Shown here in pieces: positions 12,248 to 17,741 of a DNA stretch of 17,741 nt. Both the position numbers and the translations under genes were made by a program. The DNA is taken from positions 1-17,741 of the forward strand of contig JASWJB010000549.1 in the NCBI GenBank assembly GCA_032433595.1. Direction: 5' to 3'. The first letter of the stretch is position 1. Every line of letters starts with the position of its first letter. The notes beneath the pieces are model-generated. The model worked only from the letters and a program-made list of their open reading frames with translations, ran no database searches and was not told the origin of the DNA. This stretch comes from Conoideocrella luteorostrata. Its lineage: Eukaryota > Ascomycota > Sordariomycetes > Hypocreales > Clavicipitaceae.

Positions 12248-12420
12248 TGCGCCAGTCCTGGAGCAACTATGCACATGTCTCCGCGGTGCTGGACACGTAG
12301 CTGGTAGCGTAGTATCATTCGCTCCCTGATGCTGCCCCATCCTGATCCAGCCTCATCATTCTTCTGCGAGCAAAAAGGGAGGCGTATCTTGTGCATCTCC
12401 TATTTGAGCCATCAACACAC

Positions 12421-12672
12421 TTTTGCCGTGTCTTGATTTGGCGTCTTTTTCTTTCTTGCATCTCTTCTCTACGCTCGTTTTGTATCTCATCTTGATTATT
12501 TTCCCCCCAAACTAGGTCGGGGTCTCTTTAATTTCCCATTTTGTGTGAGTGGTGTTTGCTGCCCGCCCCTGGACCACCAACGCGGTCGGAGCTCCAATGC
12601 GACAAATGCGCCAATTATCATCACTCGGTCATCAGCACTCAGCTAACATCATCTCCTTTGTTCTGTAGAATC
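12421..12672 (+). promoter_or_regulatory. pmt4 leader region with pyrimidine-rich tract and probable 5' UTR intron
   Basis: A T/C-rich stretch (about 12430-12475, TTTTTCTTTCTTGCATCTC) is a typical fungal core-promoter or leader feature. A donor GTGAGT at 12545-12550, a branch-like CAGCTAACATC near 12641 and an acceptor TTCTGTAG ending at 12668 would remove 124 nt and put the splice junction four bases before the pmt4 ATG. Transcript data would be needed to confirm it. Confidence 0.5.
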
Positions 12673-15086
12673 ATGGCCCGTCCCCAAACGCCACAGGGGA
12701 GCCTGCGGCAGAGGAACGTTGGCTCCAAGAAGGCAGACTCGGTCGAAAACCCCATTGAAGTAGAGCTCGACAAGCTTGCCAAAGCCACAGCCCAGAAGAA
12801 TACCGTGAGCTGTGAGCGCGATCATTGGGTTGCCTTTATTTTCACGACCATCTTGGCGTTTATTACCAGGTTCTGGGGAATTAGCCATCCCAATGAGGTC
12901 GTGTTTGATGAAGTCCATTTCGGCAAGGTATGATTTTGTGCCAGCCTACGACGCCCGGTGTTTCTTTACTAATTTTATCCCGACGCAGTTCGCATCATAC
13001 TACCTCGAACGAACCTACTTTTTCGATGTCCATCCCCCTTTTGCGAAGCTTCTCTTTGCCTTCATGGGCTGGCTAGTTGGCTACGATGGTCACTTCCACT
13101 TCGAAAACATTGGCGACTCCTACATCGACAACAAGGTCCCCTATGTGGCATTCCGAGCTCTTCCCGCCATCCTAGGTGCATTAACCGTGTCAGTTTCGTA
13201 CCTCATTATGTGGGAGTCGGGTTATAGTGTTCCCGCCTGTCTCATCGCCGCCGGACTGATTCTCTTTGACAATGCCCACATTGGCCAGACCCGATTGATC
13301 CTCCTCGATGCCACTCTAGTCTTAGCCATGGCTTGCAGTCTACTTTTTTACATCAAATTCTACAAGCTTCGACATGAGCCATTCAGCCGCAAATGGTGGA
13401 AGTGGCTCATCCTTACCGGCTTCGCCTTGTCCTGCGACATGTCGACCAAGTATGTCGGTACCTTCGCCTTTGTCACTATTGGCTCTGCTGTCATTATTGA
13501 TCTTTGGGAGCTGTTGGACATAAAACGCCCTGGTGGCACAATCAGCCTCCCCAACTTTGGAAAGCACTTCGCGGCCCGAGCTGTTGGGCTCATCATCCTC
13601 CCATTCTTGTTCTATCTGTTCTGGTTCCAGGTTCACTTTGCCGTTCTATCTCGCTCTGGCCCCGGTGATGATTTCATGTCTCCCCAGTTTCAGGAGACGC
13701 TGAGTGACAATGTAATGCTGGCGAACTCGGTAGATATTCAGTACTATGACACTATTACCATTAAACACAAAGAGACAAAGGCATTCCTGCACAGTCATCC
13801 TGACCGATATCCGTTGCGTTACGACGATGGACGCGTTTCTAGTCAAGGCCAACAGGTTACTGGATATCCCCACAACGATACAAACAACTACTGGCAGATC
13901 CTTCCTGCGAATGACGACAAGCAGATGGGCCGAATTGTCAGGAATAATGAGTTGATCCGGTTGAGACACGTTGGCACCGATTCCGTTCTTCTTTCACACG
14001 ATGTTGCGTCACCGTACTACCCGACTAATCAGGAGTTCACGACCGCGTCTCAGGAGGATGCCTACGGCAGCCGCATCAACGATACTTTGTTCGAGATTCG
14101 AATCGAGAATGGCAAGGACAATTCAGAGTTCAAAACGATCGCCAGCTACTTCAAGCTCATTCATAACCCGAGTAAGGTTGCTATGTGGACACACAGCAAA
14201 CCCCTACCCGATTGGGGCTCACGCCAGCAGGAAATCAACGGGAACAAGCAGATTGCCCCTAGCTCTAACATCTGGCTGGTTGAGGACATCGCCACCCTGC
14301 CTGCAGATGATGCCCGCCGCCAAAGAACTGAGCGCAAGGTCAAGTCACTGCCTTTTCTGCAAAAGTGGTTCGAGCTGCAGAGAGCCATGTTCTACCACAA
14401 CAGCAAGCTGACGAGCAGCCATCCATACGCCAGTCACCCTTACCAATGGCCATTCCTGTTGCGTGGTGTCAGCTTCTGGACTCATAATGATACTCGCCAA
14501 CAAATCTACTTTGTTGGAAACCCCATTAGCTGGTGGTTCGCGGCCAGTCTACTCGCTGTCTACGCCGGTATCATCCTCGCTGATCAGATCTCCTTGCGCC
14601 GAGGAATTGACGCTCTTGACCACCGTAAGTCACCTAATAACGCTCCCATAAGGTAACACTGTCTAACACCTGTTCTTAGGTACTCGGTCACGATTGTACA
14701 ACTCAACTGGCTTCTTCTGGCTAGCTTGGGCTACGCATTATTTCCCGTTCTACCTGATGGGTCGCCAGCTCTTCTTGCACCACTACCTACCAGCCCATCT
14801 GGCTTCTTGCCTAGTCGCTGGCGCCCTCATTGAGTTTGTGTTCAACGTGGAGCCCATCGATGAGCTCAAGGGTGCCAAGAAGGGCATCAAAAGGCATCTT
14901 ACTGCACGTGAGAGGTTCGCTGGCCAGAGCTTGATGGGAGCTTGGATTGCTAGTGCCGTGATACTGGTTGTTGTCATTGCGGGTTGCTGGTTCTTCCTCC
15001 CATTGACATATGGCTATCCAGGCCTCAGTGTTGAACAGGTCGTTCGACGAAAGTGGCTTGGCTACGATCTGCACTTCGCCAAATAA
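12673..15086 (+). CDS. pmt4: Dolichyl-phosphate-mannose protein O-mannosyltransferase, Pmt4 subfamily
   Basis: Transfers mannose from dolichol-phosphate-mannose to Ser/Thr of secretory and membrane proteins in the ER. Exons 12673-12927, 12989-14624 and 14680-15086 give 765 aa; introns are 61 and 55 nt. The loop motif VVFDEVHFGKFASYYLER (77-94) carries the catalytic-site Asp79-Glu80 pair. An N-terminal multi-spanning PMT domain (about 50-305) is followed by the lumenal MIR domain with three repeats (about 336-510; FLHSH, LRHVGTDSVLLSHDV, FKLIHNPSKVAMWTH) and a C-terminal membrane part with MGRQLFLHHYLPAHL. SGPGDDFMSPQFQETL and the overall pattern match yeast Pmt4 better than Pmt1 or Pmt2; Pmt4 enzymes act as homodimers on membrane-anchored proteins. 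The ATG at 12673 is the first in-frame ATG and follows a probable 5' UTR splice acceptor. Confidence 0.96.
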
Positions 15087-15362
15087 GCTACAAGCTGCAA
15101 GATAGGCAATGTTCCGCTGTGTTCTATGAAGGGTGATGTGTTGAAATTTCACAGATAGAGTGGAAGCCGAGGGCCTTGGGTGCGCAAAAAGTCGGTTCAA
15201 TGTATTAGCGACGACAAACAAAAATGGGGCAGAGAGAAAATTCGAGTTGGTGTAAATTTTGATTTCGCCAGGTAATCATAAAATCCGAAACTTAAAAGAG
15301 GTGTCGTATTTGTCATGAGTGATTATGTAGTGTGATGGAAGCAATAGCAGAGTATCCTGGGG

Positions 15363-15380
15363 TCCATACCTATGTATGGA
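15363..15380. repeat. Perfect 7-bp inverted repeat (TCCATAC / GTATGGA)
   Basis: Arms at 15363-15369 and 15374-15380 are exact reverse complements around a 4-nt loop, CTAT. It lies about 280 bp after the pmt4 stop, with no U-tract, so it is not a terminator of bacterial type. Confidence 0.6.
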
Positions 15381-15400
15381 GTAAGAAGTAACCAAGGCAG

Positions 15401-15506
15401 TACTCCGTAGTTAGTTGTATGCATTTGTGGTCCTGCTGTCAGTTAAGCAACCCATCCGCTGTTAGTTACCCCTGGACTAGTTGCGACACTAACTAGTTAC
15501 TCCGTA
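15401..15506. repeat. Pair of TACTCCGTA elements with GTTAGTT/ACTAACTAG flanks
   Basis: TACTCCGTA at 15401-15409 is followed by GTTAGTTG, and TACTCCGTA at 15498-15506 is preceded by ACTAACTAGT. The same two-part arrangement, in reverse orientation, occurs at 782-820 on the far left of the window. Confidence 0.65.
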
Positions 15507-15798
15507 GCTCACCCAGAGAGCGGTCTGTCGACCCTTGCGTGTCATCATCCCAGTGTCAGATGGAGCATCCACCGTCAGCGTCTCTTGCACAGTTAGGTAC
15601 ATATTTTGCGAACTCTGTCTACCAGGACTGGGCATTCAATAGTTTGGACGTCGTCTAATGATAGCGGCTTCGACGCAATGATGACCCATCATCACAGCTC
15701 TTTGTATCAATAAGAAGAGGGTCGATACATGCACAAGCTCCAGTTTGTCACTGTCATGGTGCTAACCCGACACGCCGCACAACGACACAGCCAGCACC

Positions 15799-17176
15799 AT
15801 GCTCCTCTCCTCAGCTAACTGGCTATATCTTCATCGGCTCGTCCGCCTACGGGTTGCAAGAATAGCTCTCCTGCTATTCTGTCTCTTCAATTTTCTCGAC
15901 GTCCTTCGCATCCACCACAGCCTTAGTCACAGCAATGTCCGCAGCCACAACGCTCCCGCCTCGATACCGCGCCCACGCGAACGAATCTACATTGCTAGCA
16001 TGCACTTTAATAACGGCCAGATCCTCAAAAGCCATTGGAACAAGGCTGTAATAGATTTGACAGAGAAATTTGGCCCGAAGAACGTGTTCGTTAGCATTTT
16101 CGAAAGCGGCAGCTGGGATGACAGCAAAGAGGTGCTGCGACACTTAGATGAACAGCTAGAGAAGAGAGGTGTCCCTCATCGTGTTGAAGTGTCGGATGTG
16201 ACGCACCAGGATGAGATTGACAACTCAAATAAGGGGGAGGGTTGGATAGATACGCCTAGGAATAAGAAAGAGCTGCGGCGGATTCCGTACCTGGCAAAAT
16301 TAAGGAACAGAACGATTAAGGATTTGCTGGATCTTTCTAAGAAAGGCGTTGAATTTGACAAGGTTATTTTTCTGAATGATGTCATATTTACGGTATGTCA
16401 TTAGCCCATGGACCTTTGGCGAGAGGAAGTTGTGTGGGAACGTCTGCTAATAGTGCTGCACAGGTTGAAGATGTTTTGGAGTTGATGGACACGAATGGGG
16501 GCGAGTATGGAGCTGCCTGTTCTCTAGACTTTTCGAAACCGCCCCAATATTACGACACCTTTGCGCTGCGTGACATTGAAGGTCATGCGCACGTTATGCA
16601 GACATGGCCGTACTTTAAAGCAAGAAGCTCGAGGAATGCTATTGTGAATAACATGGATGCAGTCCCAGTTACGAGCTGTTGGAACGGCATTGGTTAGTTT
16701 ATATGTCGACTAAAAGCGAACATGACTTTGGGGCAAAGCTAACAAAGATTTTGTCTGTTGTAGTGGTCATGCCGGCCGAGCCATTCGTCTCGTCTACGAA
16801 ACTCCGATTCCGCGGTGTCCCTGATTCACTAGCGACATATCACTTGGAAGGTTCCGAGTGCTGTTTAATCCACGCCGACAACCCTCTCTCCAAGACCTTG
16901 GGCGTATACCTGAACCCGAGAGTGAGGGTAGGCTACAACTCAGCGGCGTATGAGGCCACACACCCCACGGGTTCATGGGTATCTACGTGGGAAATATTTA
17001 CGGGTATCTGGAGAAACAGATTAAAGCGATGGACGTCGGTCAAATTCGAGGGGGTGGTTGTACGATCACGGATTGGGCGTTGGGAGAAAGAAAACGAAGG
17101 GCAGCATGAGCCAGGAGTGTTTTGCTTGATTAACGAGATGCAGGTTTTGGCTCATAATGGGTGGGCACACGTTTGA
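15799..17176 (+). CDS. CAP59/CMT1-like alpha-1,3-mannosyltransferase (GT69), type II membrane protein
   Basis: Related to Cryptococcus Cmt1 and Cap59, Golgi-type enzymes linked to alpha-1,3-mannose addition; the acceptor in a mould is not known from the sequence. Exons 15799-16392, 16464-16692 and 16764-17176 give 411 aa; both introns are 71 nt with TGCTAATAG and AGCTAAC branch sites. A short basic N-terminus is followed by one membrane anchor (about 20-36, ARIALLLFCLFNFLDVL). Family motifs seen: IYIASMHFNNGQIL (63-76), ESGSWDDS (102-109), RRIPYLAKLRN (160-170), FLNDVIFT (191-198), AACSLDF, YYDTFALRD (227-235), SCWNGIVVMPAEPF and the C-terminal GVFCLINEMQVLAHNGW. All conserved blocks are present, so the gene looks intact. 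The ATG at 15799 is followed directly by the anchor, as expected. Confidence 0.93.
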
Positions 17177-17741
17177 GTATCCGAGGAAAGAATTTGGAAT
17201 GAAAATCATCATCAGAGGAATTGCTGTGTGTAATATAAGAGATTGCTCACGGGACGGGACACAAGACAAGACTTTGGAACAACAAGCATATCAACACAAT
17301 AAGGACTACGTCGCTCATCCAGAATATATATGGAACGAGCATTTAATAAAAATCCACAGCATGCGCAAAGCTAGACCACCTTCGCCTCTCCTCGATCACC
17401 AAAACCACATTCATCAATGAGCATATCTCAACGTATCAGGCCCAGCCAGATTCTTGTTCACATGGCGGTCTCGTGGCCGCAACATCTCAATCTCAACAAC
17501 GCTCAGGCAATAGGTGATAAGTAGTACATTGGAGTGACACGAAAGGAATGACGTCCGCAGGCCCATCATTCTGTCAGGGATACAGCTTATCTTAATTTAG
17601 CAGCCTTGGGGAGCATGCGGGGGACAATTTAACTGAGCCATTTCGTCCACATTGTCCAATTGACCATTTCAATTCGAACGCCCACCACACATGGCAATTA
17701 AAGCGTGTTATTAATAAAACCTATTACCTAAATAGCTAACT
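17177..17741. other. Region downstream of the GT69 gene
   Basis: 565 bp with the 3' UTR of the GT69 gene at the left. An open frame at 17157-17420 starts inside that gene and has no motif. I see no gene, structural RNA or repeat. Confidence 0.55.

Larger units (their letters stand above)
11585..12420. other. Gene-poor region with simple repeats
   Basis: This lies upstream of the pseudogene and of pmt4. It holds an alanine/threonine-codon-like simple repeat (11719-11792), one TACTCCGTA element at 11990-11998 and a run of 14 C at 12234-12247. Open frames that cross the simple repeat on both strands are a by-product of the repeat. I see no supported gene. Confidence 0.55.
15087..15798. other. 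Intergenic region between pmt4 and the GT69 gene
   Basis: 712 bp holding the pmt4 3' UTR and the promoter of the GT69 gene. It contains two TACTCCGTA elements (15401-15409 and 15498-15506), each next to a GTTAGTT or ACTAACTAGTT stretch, and a perfect hairpin at 15363-15380. No gene is visible. Confidence 0.6.

Overview
The window looks like nuclear DNA of a filamentous ascomycete, most plausibly a eurotiomycete (Eurotiales or Onygenales). The coding genes carry several very short introns (mostly 48-92 nt) with GT..AG ends and CTAAC/CTGAC-like branch sites. All six proteins match fungal or general eukaryotic families, promoters have pyrimidine-rich tracts, and the 9-mer TACGGAGTA/TACTCCGTA recurs only between genes. 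The exact species cannot be read from the sequence alone.

Layout, left to right. 1-1737 is gene-poor. 1738-3978 (-) is a type II membrane GH47 alpha-1,2-mannosidase of the ER mannosidase I type. 4863-5676 (+) encodes Atg10, the E2-like enzyme of autophagy. 5744-6446 (-) encodes a single-RRM U2B''/U1A-type snRNP protein, tail-to-tail with atg10. 6834-8042 (+) encodes the ARPC1/Arc40 WD40 subunit of the Arp2/3 complex and shares a 387-bp divergent promoter region with the snRNP gene. 8335-9076 (-) encodes a RidA/YjgF/Mmf1 imine deaminase with a mitochondrial presequence and a 14-nt microexon. 9077-12672 is mostly gene-poor, but on the minus strand at 10662-11584 it holds a degraded member of a fungal gene family that resembles PD-(D/E)XK nuclease-fold proteins. 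12673-15086 (+) encodes the protein O-mannosyltransferase Pmt4. 15799-17176 (+) encodes a GT69 CAP59/CMT1-like alpha-1,3-mannosyltransferase. 17177-17741 shows no gene.

All six intact gene models were assembled by joining exons at splice sites; each gives one continuous in-frame protein that reaches a stop (695, 231, 197, 362, 169, 765 and 411 aa are the products of mns1, atg10, snRNP, arpc1, mmf1, pmt4 and GT69, the last counted as the seventh coding gene). Thus there are seven apparently intact protein-coding genes and one pseudogene.

Three of the seven genes act on mannose in the secretory pathway: N-glycan trimming in the ER, O-mannosylation in the ER, and an alpha-1,3-mannosyltransferase probably in the Golgi. 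The others are housekeeping genes with no obvious link. I see no biosynthetic cluster, CRISPR array, tRNA, rRNA or intact mobile element, and no convincing new multi-gene system. The best second-look items are the decayed nuclease-like gene, the microexon and double start of the RidA gene, and the intergenic TACGGAGTA element.
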